A stretch of DNA of 64,000 nucleotides from Manis javanica. Its lineage: Eukaryota; Chordata; Mammalia; Pholidota; Manidae. The DNA lies in contig NC_133167.1 in NCBI RefSeq assembly GCF_040802235.1, positions 45,940,001-46,004,000 on the forward strand. The letters are read 5' to 3'. The notes beneath the pieces were generated by a model. It saw only the letters and a list, made by a program, of their open reading frames with translations. It was not told the DNA's origin and made no database searches. The translations under genes and the position numbers were made by a program. Shown here piece after piece: positions 47,801 through 58,429 of the stretch. Each line of letters begins with the position of its first letter. The stretch's first letter is position 1.

Positions 47801-50800
47801 CATGTTTTAATTTCTAATCAGGTTGAATATTTTTCTGTATGTTGGCAATTTTCCTGTTGTTAATTCTCTGTTCATGTCCTTTAGTAATTTTTCTAACAGG
47901 ATGCTCAAGTCCTTCTTAACAGTTTGTATTTCATTAATATTAACAGTCTATCATGTATGTTAAAAAATACTTACTCCTAGGGGCTATCACTTAACTTTTT
48001 ATGAATTCTACTATTGTCTTCTGCACATCCAGATTTATGAGAGATAAAATTACCATAGAAGCTTTGATCTTAAAGGGCTTACCTAAATTTTTTTTATAGC
48101 TAAGGACAATGAGAACCTAGAAACTATAGTTATTTGTATTATACAGTTATTTAGCTAATGAGCCAAAATGAACTCAAGATTTTATTTATGATTCTCAGGT
48201 TGGTCTCCACCATATAAGAGGAAGTAAATTAAAAAATTTGGTATTTTCTTTCATTAGTCCAGGTTACATGATCGGGGGTGGGGATGTGAGGGGAATACAC
48301 TAAGGACTGTGTGCACTATAATGTAAAAATGGGATTGTTAATGTTGTGTCAAAGTCCAGATCTGAGAACAATGGGTAAGTACTCCCATATCCTAAAAAGA
48401 GACACCAAACATCCCCAAAGGACTGGCTAACTGGTAGACAAAACTGGTTCTGCAACCCAAACTATTAACCATAGCCAATCTACAGAAAAGGCTAAACATC
48501 GTAGGAAGAGAGGGTTTTCTTTTGACAGTTTTCATCTCAGTTGGGAATGCAATGAATGCACTTACTCTCCTTGTGGGGGTAAAGGGGAGAAAGTGTGCTT
48601 TTCCTCATTCCCAGTGGTGCTGGTGGCAAGAGAATCTCTTGGAGAGATTAAGGGGTGCTCACTTCACAGGCAGTGATGCTTACTGACCTGCAAAAAACTT
48701 ACAGGTCCACCCCATACTGCTACTCTAATAAAGGTACAAAGGATTTTTAGGAAAACCTGACATGTGTCTCAGAGAATTTGGAGATAATTGGTGCTACAGA
48801 TACAATCTAGGTCGACTACACATACAGCAAAGTGAGGAGAACTACACTGGGTATGAGCTGTACTTACATCAAAAACGGGGTGAGCTTAAAGTGGACAAAC
48901 CAAGTAAGTACCCTGTAAGAACCATAACAGGATCCAGCCTAAGAAGGCTGCCTGGCAGAGAACAGGAAACCCCAGGGTACACAACCAGGTGTGAAATAAA
49001 ATAACAGCTACCCCCACTTCTGGCACAGAGCTCCTAAAACCCTTGGAGTTTTCTGGGTGATAGGAATGTCTTTTGTTCTAATGAAGTGACTCTAGGTGGG
49101 CTCCTGGATGGGGACTGGTCACCAGGAAGACCAGATATGATTAGAAGTTTGGAACTTTCAGCTGTACTCCTCATTCTCTGGAGAGGGGCTGGAAATGGAG
49201 TTAATGACTGATCACGACCGTGTGATGAAGCCTCCATAAAATCCCCAAAGTATGGATTCTGGTAGCTTCTGAACTGATGAACCCATGCAGGTGCTGGGAG
49301 AATGGTTCTCTCAGAGAGGGCATGGAAGCTCTGTACTCCTTCCCACATACCTTATGCATCTCATGTTCAACTACATCTTTTCTCACAGCCTTTCATAATA
49401 AACCAGGAAACAGTAAATAAACTGTTTTCCTAAATTCTGTGAGCTACTGTAGCAGATTAACTGAACCCAAGGAGAGGGTGTCATAAGAACCTCAATTTAT
49501 AGGCAGGGACTTGCGACTGACATCTGAAGGAGGCGGACAATCTTGTGGGACTGAACACTTAACTTGTGGGATCTGACAATAACTCCAGACAGATAGTGCC
49601 TGAAGTGAACTGAATTCTAGGATACCCAGCTGATGGCACAGAGAATTGCTTGGTGTGGCAGAAACACCTATCTGTTGTCAGAGTGTTGTGACTGTGTAGT
49701 AGTATGAGTGGTAAAGGACAGACACACAGGAGAAGTAAGTTTTATCTTACACACCAGGACACACGTAGGGCATGGTCATCTACATAACCTAAAGTTTAAG
49801 AAAGCAAAAATTATTTAAAGCTAAAATTTGAAATGACCCAAATGTTCATGAACCACTGAATGGGTAAACAAATCATATATCCATACACAGAAAACTACTT
49901 GACATTAAAAAGGAACAAACTACTGATATAGGCAACACTAAGAATGAATTTCCGAAGAATTTAGCTAAGTGAAAGAAGCCAGACACAAGACTACAGACTG
50001 TATGATTCCTAATTAATGAAAAACTAGAAAAGGCAAAACTATAGTGAAAGAAAGCAGATCAGTGGCTGCCTGGTGCTGAGAAAAGAGATTGACCAAAGCA
50101 GGACACCAATGTCCTTTTTAGGGTTATGGAGATGCTGTACAACATGACTGTGGTGTTGGTTACATAACTGGAATCTGTCAAAATTCATCAAATTGTAAGC
50201 TCACACTTAAGAAAAAAAGTATAATTCTATATCCTAAGGCTTTAAAAAACAAAGTAACTCAAGAAAATTGGAAAGTGCCAACTTAAAAAAATCCTGATCC
50301 CCCCAAAATTATTACTAATCAATAACACCATGAATTGGTACCTAAAGAGACATGAATTACTATGGCCTCAGCTTTCCTGTACTTCAAATGACAGAATGAC
50401 AAGTATAGAATAAAAAAGTGCATATAACAAAAGATGACCATGGAAGGAACATCAAGAAAGTAGTGGAAATTAGGATTTAAAATTACATGGACAACTAGAT
50501 CCAATTAATTCAAATAATGAATCTGTGTTAAGATGAGACAAAGTTTCTAATGGTACCATACAAAGTTCTGTTCAGTATTTATCCAAATTAAGAATAAAGA
50601 TATAAAAAGAATGCTTATTTAATCTACATGATACAAATCAAAATAATGGTCTCAAAGGATCAATACACTAAGATGAGCTGTATCTAACAGGGTAAATTTC
50701 ATACAGATAACATTAGACTCAGAAGAATCAAATACAAAGACATGGTTGAAGAAATCTATCTCAAAGCAGTTCATATAATAGCCAAGACTTTTCAAACACT

Positions 50801-53800
50801 TCATGCATTATTCAAAGCAACTTACACATATTTATCCAATAACTTATCTATTGAACACCATCCATATGCCAGTTACTAAGCATCACAGATATACCAGTGA
50901 AGAAAACAGACACAAAGCTTACATTGTAATGATGTAACCAAAATAAATAACTAATAGAGTAAATGAAATGGGTAAAAATAAAAAAGTTGACAGAGATCCT
51001 ATGCATATTATGTATGACTATTAAAACGAATGCTAGGATCTCACTGAGAAGGAAACTTCTGAGCAAAGACTTGAAATAGGTAAAGTAATGATCCTACAAA
51101 TATCTGCAGGAACACATTTCCAAGCAGTATGTGGAAAGATTTGGAGGCGAAGTGTCCTACTGTGAGTAAGATGACAAAGGTTGCTGTGGCTAGAGCAGAG
51201 TAAAACAGAAAAAGGAGACAGAAAAGCAAAAGCGTGGAAAATGGTAAAGATAGTGAAGGGCCTTGCCGACGATCAAGAGGTCTCTGGCTTTTATGGTTGA
51301 CTCTTGAAAAACACAGTAACACCTGTTAGGGGGGCTGACAACCCCCACTCCCAACCCCAACCCTTGCAGTCAAAAATCCACATATAACTTTAGACTAACC
51401 AAAAATTTAACTAATAGCCTACTATTAACTGGAAATCCTACTGATAACATAAAGAGTTGATTAACACATCTTGTATGTTATAGGTATATCATATACTGTA
51501 CTCTTAAAATAAAGCTAGAGAAAAAACGTTTTTTCAAATTGACACCAAATTCCAAAAATTTTCCAATATATTTATTGAAAAAATTCCACATATACATGGA
51601 CCCAGCAGTTCAAATCCCCGTTGTTCAAGGGTCAACTGGACTCTGAGTGACATGGGGAGCTACTGGAGTTTTGCGCACAGGTGTGGCATGATTTGACTCA
51701 AATTTTAAAATGATTCTTCTGATGACTTCTAGATACATTTACAAGGCAGAGCCACTTCGTTGATGGATTAACATACAAGGTGTGAAAGAGAGAACTAAAG
51801 CATAACTTCCAAATTTCTAACTTGAGCAACTAAAAAGGAAGCATTTCTATTAACTGGAATGAGGAAGGCTGCAGAAGAACAGATTTGTGGGCAAAGATCC
51901 AGAGAGTTTAGGTTTAAGGTGTCTACTAAATATCCAGAAAGAAGGATCATGCAAGCAACTGGTAAGTCTTAAAGCTCCAGGTTATGTCTAGGCTAGATAC
52001 ACAAATGTTGAAGGATGTTAGAGGCTAACACCACAAGACTTTGAAAGAGATCACTAAAGGGAGTAAAGGTAGAGCAAAGTAACAGAACTCAGCACTAGGT
52101 ACCCCAATCATGTAAAAGATCATCAAAAAGATGAGGAGGGACTATAACTCATTGGGTATTCACATATTTAATCCTCACTGATACCCGATAAATTATTATT
52201 CCTACTTTATAGTTGAGGTATCTCCAACTAGCCAGAGATTGCGGAGCTAAAAAGTGCAAAATCAGGGCTCAAACCTAGACAATCTGGCCTCAAAGCCTTT
52301 TGATGAACAATATCTTTTCTTTCTTCTCTAAAAGACTTGGATTTTAGAGTAATTCAATATTCTGATATTCAATATCACTGTCCAAAAGAGCTAATGGAAC
52401 CTCAGGCTACATAAAGAAATGGATGATCAAAACTAAAGGAGGTATTACAATAACTGTAGCACTTTTAAGACCTCATCTGAAGACTTGTACTACATTCTGG
52501 CTGTCACACTTTAGAGTAGGTAGGTGTTCAATAAAGGTTAGTCATCTTTACCACCGTCATCATTACCGTAGATGCATACATAGCTGGTCCACAAATCTCT
52601 GAAAGTCACTGTCAGTGTCATTCCGTTTTCCCAAACTAAGCAAAAGGGCATCAACTGAGTAAATTATTTTAAATCGAAATACTAGTTTTTCAATTTCATT
52701 TGCAATCGACTAGACCAGTCAATTATTTTAAGGACAACAGAAAAAAAAAATTACATATGTCTTAATCATCATTTGACTCAGGGCACAAAGTTTGTTAAGT
52801 ATACCAGTTTAAAGTATCAATTTCAAAAACTATAAACTGCTTCCTGGGATGAGCCACACATCTAGCCATATTCTAGCTTCACTTCCAGCATTACCCAATA
52901 GCACCTTTCTGGGATGATGGAAATGTCCTGTGGAAACGCTTTCTATATGCACTGTCCATTATAGCACACACACAAACCTTGGGTGCCACAGAGCACCTGA
53001 AATGTCAGCTAGTGAAACCAAGGAACTAGATTTTTAATTCTATTTAAATTAATCTAAATAGCCACATATAACTAATGGTTACCTTATCAGACAACCCTAG
53101 TTCTAGATTAAGACCCAACTTTTCAGGATATCCACGGATATTTGCCCACAACTATAAAACTGATGACGAAGATAACACAAAAAAGCAGAAGTACAGAATT
53201 TAGATGAGCATCAAAATATTGCCATGCTTATCAATTACTATCCTTTTCTTCCATTCACCCTCTTTAATTTAGGATTACTAAGAGTGGTTACCCTTGTAGT
53301 GGTTTTCTAATTTACTGTTTGATTACTGCCAGAGTTTTCGGAACACTACGTGCTAAATAAATTTAAAAGCCTCTGTGTTGTCCACCCCGCACCCCTCCCC
53401 CCAACCCTCTGAGAATGAATATACATTATGCGTCTCATTCCTTCTGTGTCTCAAATTCCGCTCCCTGGAAACCTGGACTGACAGCGGGCTCTTTCGAGAT
53501 CGTTACCCTCCAAGGGCACCTGCCCTCCGTGACTCCATGAGGGGGTCGGGGTGTGGAAGGGGCGGTTTTGGATTTCCTGGAGTAACGGAAGAACCACCTC
53601 CAGGAGTTCATGTGTGGGTGTGTTCAGGCGAGGCGAGGTAAAGCAAGGAAGCGGGCACCAGCTACGAGGAAAGCAGCTAGGGAATTCGCATATGCATAGG
53701 GGGATAGGAACAGGTGCCCAGGCAGGCCCCGGGTTACCTGCACATCCCCGGGGAAATAGAGAACGTGGTGCTGCGGCGACAGCTGCGGCTCCTCCTTCGC

Positions 53801-54076
53801 CAGGTCCTCAGAGAGGCCCCGCCATTCCGCTCCCTCCCCCTTCGCCGCCGTAGCCAGCAGAAGCAACTCGTTGCTGCGCTGCGGGTCGGCCCCCGGCACA
53901 GTGGACAGCTGCAGGCACTGCTGCCGGCGGCCCTCGGCCGCGGGGGAACTGCGCGCACCGCAAGTGCCGCCTAAGTTCATGGTTCCGGCCTGAGCGCGGA
54001 ACGCGGCGACTCCGAGTCTGATCTGCGGCAGCAAGAGCAGCAGCGGCGGCGACCGCAGGAGCCTGAACCCCCACAT
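44024..54076 (-). CDS. C2orf69: C2orf69, mitochondrial serine-hydrolase-like protein
   Basis: Two coding exons, 54076-53738 and 44848-44024, 113 plus 274 codons, giving 387 residues (human 385 as remembered). They are joined in phase 0 by one GT-AG intron of 8.9 kb. The N-terminus MWGFRLLRSPPLLLLLPQ is hydrophobic with Arg residues, consistent with the reported mitochondrial import signal. The second exon begins NYHEIMTRHPENYQWENW. GFSKG (Ser about 266) is a nucleophile-elbow motif of alpha/beta hydrolases, followed by WLDGGHSGG (Asp about 302) and ENHF (His about 380) as possible triad members. Human loss of function causes a combined oxidative phosphorylation deficiency with autoinflammation; the substrate is not known to me. 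Linker residues about 200-245 vary most from human. No disabling change. Confidence 0.97.
45230..45720 (-). mobile_element. Old LINE-1 3' fragment, reverse orientation
   Basis: The plus strand shows antisense wording: aataaagctgcaatgaaact, gtaattacatccttaaaaat, aattcctagttat and ctacatatatgagtaac. It lies in the C2orf69 intron. Confidence 0.6.
45888..46150 (+). mobile_element. hAT-type MITE fragment
   Basis: gacattgtccaac start, then attagccacacaaaat, agtaaaaagaggtgaaatta, gagctcagtatatccaaatt, caacattgaaccaatataaa, gtctttgaaatccagcatgt and tagcacatctcaatttgg. This follows a common mammalian non-autonomous hAT element. Exact name not recalled with certainty. Confidence 0.55.
46330..46945 (+). 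mobile_element. Old LINE-derived repeat (L1M/HAL1-like)
   Basis: Long stretch with tgatagctgagaaggaccct, ggctttggcttttgctctga, ggagcagaaggctgatataa, agggagactagtaggaggct, ataatccaggtgagagaagg and acctgatggactggatataa: the interior of a widespread ancient mammalian repeat. The family label is from memory. Confidence 0.55.
46950..47410 (+). mobile_element. Old LINE-1 3' end
   Basis: tgatgtaataattccacttc, tatatcaatgatacacttgc, a long A run at 47208-47222, acataaactggtaacagcgg and a tail at taaactggatttttagcaat. Confidence 0.6.
47580..47990 (-). mobile_element. Old LINE-1 fragment, reverse orientation
   Basis: ccactggaagtacacaagag, cccacgatggctattaattt, ctaatcaggttgaatatttt and ttctctgttcatgtccttta are antisense L1 landmarks. 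Confidence 0.62.
48000..49025. other. Unclassified C2orf69 intron sequence
   Basis: Nothing assigned. The part from about 48540 to 49025 abuts an LTR and might be degenerate ERV sequence, but I cannot support that. Confidence 0.3.
49030..49600 (+). mobile_element. LTR fossil, same family as the MAIP1 intron 1 pieces
   Basis: Contains tgatgaagcctccataaaat, caggtgctgggagaatgg, gggcatggaagctctgtact, ctttcataataaaccagg, ttctgtgagctactgtagca, cttgtgggactgaacactta and gatagtgcctgaagtgaact. Its order matches 18030-18480. Solo LTR, old, broken. Confidence 0.65.
49790..50215 (+). mobile_element. Old LINE-1 3' end
   Basis: gacccaaatgttcatgaacc, gaaagaagccagacacaaga, actacagactgtatgattcc, gatcagtggctgcctggtgc, ggtgttggttacataactgg and ttcatcaaattgtaagctca: standard old-L1 3' landmarks. 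Confidence 0.72.
50220..50820. other. Unclassified C2orf69 intron sequence
   Basis: No exon or repeat family recognised. Confidence 0.35.
50825..52080 (+). mobile_element. Old LINE-derived repeat split by a MER2
   Basis: From ctattgaacaccatccatat through gcagtatgtggaaagatttg, gaagggccttgccgac and ggcttttat, then after the MER2 ctctgagtgacatggggagc, ggtgtggcatgatttgactc and atcactaaagggagtaaagg. The two sides join cleanly across the insertion, which shows the older element was there first. Confidence 0.62.
51294..51638 (+). mobile_element. MER2 (TcMar-Tigger non-autonomous DNA transposon)
   Basis: About 345 bp, full length for MER2. Left end tggttgactcttgaaaaaca, right end ttgttcaagggtcaactg; inside it reads ccttgcagtcaaaaatccac, ttaactaatagcctactatt and atcatatactgtactcttaa. 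TA precedes it (51292-51293) and GA follows where the second TA is expected. Confidence 0.9.
52140..52310 (-). repeat. MIR SINE, reverse orientation
   Basis: cacatatttaatcctcactg, cctactttatagttgaggta, ccagagattgcggagct, agggctcaaacctagacaat and tggcctcaaagcctttt follow antisense MIR order. Confidence 0.68.
52915..53104 (+). mobile_element. hAT-type MITE
   Basis: gatggaaatgtcctgtgg, atgcactgtccattatagc, gagcacctgaaatgtcagct, aaggaactagatttttaatt, aaatagccacatataactaa and tggttaccttatcagacaac correspond to a common mammalian hAT MITE. Name uncertain. Confidence 0.6.
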
Positions 54077-54430
54077 GGGTCGCTGCCGCGAGAGCCGTTC
54101 CGAGGTGGGCAGGTCCTAAGGAGGGACTTCGGCAGGCCACCCAACCGTCAGCGGACAGGCCCGCGCGCAGTCGGCGCGGGAGCGACGACGGCATCAGAGG
54201 CCGACGTCAGCGCGCTGCGTGCGTAAGGGGAAGAAGGGAGTGTGCGAAATTCGACCCGGGTTCCCGGCGCGCGACGGAGAGGAGGGGTGTGGTGGCGGGG
54301 CCCGAGGAGGGGCGTTTGTGATTGGTGAGTTCTGCCACGGCCGGGAAGTTCGAACAGAGCCAGAGATAAGTACGACCAGTAATCCCGTAGCGAGTTCTGA
54401 GTGTATCGTACTCCCGTTCCGGTAGGTGAG
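53460..54430. promoter_or_regulatory. C2orf69: CpG island and promoter of C2orf69
   Basis: CpG- and GC-rich block covering exon 1 and about 350 bp upstream. It has no TATA box. On the gene strand an inverted ATTGG at 54321-54325 reads CCAAT, about 245 bp before the ATG. GACGTCA at 54203-54209 is a CRE-like half-palindrome. No divergent partner gene is seen on the plus side within the window. Confidence 0.75.
53738..54076 (-). CDS. C2orf69: C2orf69 coding exon 1
   Basis: 113 codons, MWGFRLLRS to FPGDVQ, donor GTAACC after CAG. GC-rich, inside a CpG island. The ATG context is weak (CCC before, T after). A second Met at residue 33 lies in a better-conserved setting and could also start, but would remove the import signal. 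Confidence 0.95.
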
Positions 54431-54869
54431 GTTTTTCTAGTCCTTCGAGCCTTGGATAAAAGGAATCTTCCCCTTATACCCTCGAGTTTTCTTTGTAGAA
54501 TACGAGGATTTCTAGGTTCAGGAAATTTATGGTTAGATATGAAATCTGATGCATCTAATTGGTAGCGGGGAGTAGGGCACTTAGACTGGAACAGGAAAAA
54601 TGGGGACAGGCAATACTTGTTACACAGTTGCTGTCAGTGATGGTCGCAGCCGATGGGATTTGTAGTTACGGTTTTCAAAAACCAGGTTAAGCAGTAGGTG
54701 TCCAAGAACCATCTATGGCCGGTTGTGTAGGAATAAGATTTGGCCAAATGTATGTTGAAGGCAAAGAAGGGAGTGGGGAGGGTCCAGTATTCTAAACTCA
54801 AATGCTTGTGAGAAAAGGCGCTGTAAAGAACCTTGTGGGAGGGAGTTTTAGTGAGCATCATAAAAATTA

Positions 54870-54945
54870 CAGCCACACTTACTGAGGCCTTACTATAGGT
54901 TAGGAATTAAAATAAGCACTTCATATATTAGCTGTTCAGAGTCTA
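54870..54945 (-). repeat. MIR fragment, reverse orientation
   Basis: cacacttactgaggccttac then taggttaggaattaaaataa and gcacttcatatatta fit the antisense start of a MIR. Confidence 0.45.
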
Positions 54946-54949
54946 TATT

Positions 54950-56195
54950 ACATGTGTGTTAAGCATATTGTTTTCTTTGTTCCACATATCAAATATTAAC
55001 AAATAACCTTAAATAACACAAATGAACAAATGATAAAATGTAATTTTCTTATATATACTGCAGTGACTTCATAGAGGTGTAATATGCTAACCTCTGGTCT
55101 ACATTATTGGGTTCCATCTGTCATAACAATGTAACCAATCAAAAATGTATTATTAGTAAGTAGATCTACTTTCTAAAAATAACATTAAAAAGAAGCAGAG
55201 GCTAATTATATAATAATGAATGTATATCCATAGTTAGGCAACCAGCCTTCATTCTATTTTATGAGTCTGATGTTGCTACTTTTCTCTTGTTAGGTAGATT
55301 ACTGAAATGTAATCCAAAAACCCAAACGTGTATGTATTTCAAATGCAGATTTTGATATTTGTGGTCAGGTTTTTAGGCTGGCCTTTTAACTGAATCTTGT
55401 CACTATTGAAAGGGAAAGGAAGTTCTTGTGTTTTAGAAAGAAAATTGTAGTAAACATTAAATACTACACAGCTGTCTCAGTAGCTCTAAGATAATTGAGT
55501 CTTTGAGAAATATAAAGTTAAAGGGCAGAGTAAAGAAGACTGGAGTAAGCAGTTTTTTTCCTCCCAGTCAAGGATTTATACAATCCTACAGGAGCCACTT
55601 CCAGAAAAAGTAATGGCTGTCAATTCATCAGCTGAGATATGTATGTCACTTATGGTAAGTATTTGACATGGTAATTCGTTGTCATAGGTCCCATTGATAT
55701 TACTGTAATATCTGTTTTCTTTCTCTATGCCCTGCTCCTTTTTCCAGGAAGACCAATTTTGTAAATCACTACTTTTCTAACAATAACAGGTATAGACAGC
55801 CCAGCCCTTCTCCCCTTCATTCTCTCTTAGAGCTGGGCTTTCCTTCCCCACAAGAAGTCTATACAAAGTTACTGTAAGCAGTTGTTCCCCTTCTTTCTAA
55901 CAGAGATCTCCACAGAGATTTTCTTACATTTATAGTGCCCAAAAGGCTTCAACTCATTTCTGGACTCCTGATTGTTTTCAAGGGATTCTGTGGGGCTCTC
56001 AAAACTTTTGTTATGCTACTCACTATAATAAATAGAAAAAGTTGCAAAATTGGAAAGAATCTGAGAAAGGCTAATTTACATTGGAAAGGACAACATTAAA
56101 AGTTCACAAACTCTGAAATCTACAAAGTCAAGGCCTGTATTGTAAGTGGAAAAATTGGCCATATGTAATACAATAGAGAATGGTAAAGAGTGGAG
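54950..56195. other. Unclassified intergenic sequence
   Basis: AT-rich. No gene, RNA gene or repeat family identified. Confidence 0.35.
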
Positions 56196-56199
56196 CAAA

Positions 56200-56430
56200 C
56201 TTGAGGGACATGTCATATTTGAAGGAGGTAGTCACTATTCACTACCAGCCAGCTGTAAAATGTAGGCAACATTTTGTCAAATTCAAATTTTTCAAGAGAA
56301 GCAAGATACACAAATTTTTGTGTCATTTCCCAATTTATTAATGTTGACAATGTATTAAAGTTGATTTTAAAACATTGTATCAAATTAAATGGATGCATAA
56401 GCCAAATCTGACCAGTGGGCCACATATGTA
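56200..56430. mobile_element. Possible hAT transposon remnant
   Basis: Ends with aagccaaatctgaccagtgg and gccacata, resembling hAT-Charlie or Zaphod-type ends that read ggccaaatctggcc. A weak call. Confidence 0.35.
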
Positions 56431-56793
56431 CATTTTCTCAGCTAAAAGGTAAAATAAATGGATACAAGAAGGCAAAGAGAGGGAGACTCTCAAGATGGCA
56501 GTGTGAGTAGGGTGGCGAAAATCTCCTCCTAAAACCATACATATTTTGAAAATACAGCAAATACAACTATTCCTAAAAGAGTGACCAGAAGATACAGTAC
56601 ACCAGCCAGGCTACATCTACATCTGTGAGAACTCAGCATCTCACGAAAAAGGTAAGATACAAAGCCATGACTCAGTGGGACCCAAGCACTTCCCACCCCA
56701 CCCCCAGCTCAATGACGGGACGAAAAGAATCAGAGTGGGGAGGGAGTGGAAGCACAGGACTGCTACATAACCAGCCCTAGTAATCTGCCCTGG

Positions 56794-56913
56794 GAGCACA
56801 GACACACATTGCATGGTTTATTGGACATTAGAGGAATGGAAAAGCAAAATCCAGAGCACAGACACACATTGCATGGTTTATTGGACATTAGAGGAATGGA
56901 AAAGCAAAATCCT
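56794..56913 (+). repeat. Two tandem 60-bp units in the L1-B 5' UTR
   Basis: gagcacagacacacattgca to aaagcaaaatcc at 56794-56853 is repeated exactly 60 bp later at 56854-56913. The copies are identical by eye, so the duplication is recent relative to the element's age. Confidence 0.95.
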
Positions 56914-57209
56914 AGACTATGACTGCGAACAGGTTCCCACAGGCAGCTGCTCTGGGGCAAAAGAAAAGCATCTGCTTTAAAAGTCTTAAAGGGACAAAGG
57001 TTTAACAGGTAGACAAAATTGTCCTGGCACACTCAACCCATCAGGCTGGGAACTTTAAGGAACTTCAAGCACCCTAAACCCCTGGGCGGCAATGCAGCTC
57101 CAAAAGCCCCTCATGGTGATAAGCAGCCTACCGTTCATTATCCCCTGCCGGCACTGCAAGCAAACTGGCTGACCCGCCATTGATGTGGAGCAGCCGGGCA
57201 GCAGTCCTG

Positions 57210-58310
57210 CTCACAGCAACAACACAGAGGCTTCTCCCAGCATGGCTAACCAGGCCAGAACCAGAGGCTTCCCCCTCCCGGCATTTAACCAGCACAGACA
57301 GCGGAGACCCGCAGAGTCCAGAAGGCACAAAGGGGCTTTATTCTCATGGTGAACATGCACTGATTGCCTGCAACCCCCACCAGTGCCCTAGGCCATCCCG
57401 AGGGCTGCCCTGCGCACAGCAGCTCAGGAGATTAATCCAGAGGCTACCCCCTGCACCTGCTTGACCGGCACAGGCAGAGGAAACTGGCGTGGAGTCTGGA
57501 AAGCACATAGGGGCTCTGTTCTCGTGGCAAACACACACTGATTGCCTGAAACCACTGCCAGTGCCCTAGGCCATTGTGAGGGCTGCCCTGCCCACAGCAG
57601 CTCAGGAGATCAACCCAGAGGTTGCTCCCTGTGTGAGGGTGGTTGGCACAGGCAGAAGAGACCAGCGCAGAGTCGAAAGCATGAAGGGGCTCAGTTCTCG
57701 TGAGAAAACACATGATGCTCGCCTGTGACTCCTGCCAGTGCCCTAGGCCATGCTGAGGACCGCCCCACCCACAGCAGCTCAGGGGATTAACTAAGAGGCT
57801 TCCCCCTGCACGCGGTTGACTGGCACAGGCAGAGGAAACTGGCGCTGAGTCCAGGAAGCACACAGGGGCTCTGTTTTCATGGCAAACACATGCTGATCGC
57901 CTGCAACCACCACCAATGCCCTAGGCCATCCCAAGGGCTGCCCTGCCCATGGCAGCTCAGGGGATTAACCCAGAGGCTGCCCCCCTGTACCCACTTGACT
58001 GGCACAGGCAGATGAAATGGACACAGAGTCCAGGAAGCATGTAGGGGCTCTGTTCTCACAGAAAACATGCACTGCTTGCCTGGAACCCCTGCCAGGGCCC
58101 TAGGCCATCCCGAGGGAGCCCCAGCCATAGCAGCTCAGGGGATCAACCCAGAGAGCCTCTGCTCACACAGGCAGCAGAGACCAGCACAGAGTCCAGAAAG
58201 CATAAAGGGGCGCCATTCTTGTGGGAGAACACTGCTACCCCCACCAGTGCCCTGGGCCGTGCCAAGGGCTGCCCCGCCCATGGCAGCTCAGGATTAACCT
58301 AGAGGCTGCT
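57210..58310 (+). repeat. Tandem ~177-bp monomers in the L1-B 5' UTR
   Basis: The landmark gtgccctaggccat recurs at 57383, 57561, 57738, 57916, 58095 and, altered, 58247. Spacings are 178, 177, 178, 179 and 152 bp. Each unit also has a ggggctctgttctcgtgg block, a cagcagctcaggagat block and an aacccagaggct block. GC-rich. The layout resembles the promoter monomers of mouse L1 5' UTRs; sequence relationship to those is not implied. Confidence 0.9.
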
Positions 58311-58429
58311 CCATGTGTGTGGTTCACAGAAACAGGCAGTGGAGAATGACAAGGTGAGCAGCAAGCAGGAAGAGACTTTATTCTCCCAGCTGACACACAA
58401 GACACTCGCCGGCAATCACTTCCATGACC

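Noticed and set aside
53375-54425. Several plus-strand open frames over the C2orf69 promoter, as a possible divergent gene
   Set aside because: They are CpG-island shadows of C2orf69 exon 1 with no splice signals or recognisable product.
57444-58128. Long minus-strand open frames with repeated CGQGSP and GLGHWW-like residues, resembling a repeat protein
   Set aside because: They arise from the 177-bp L1 5' UTR monomers read backwards. Repetition in the product comes from the DNA array; there is no start context or homology.
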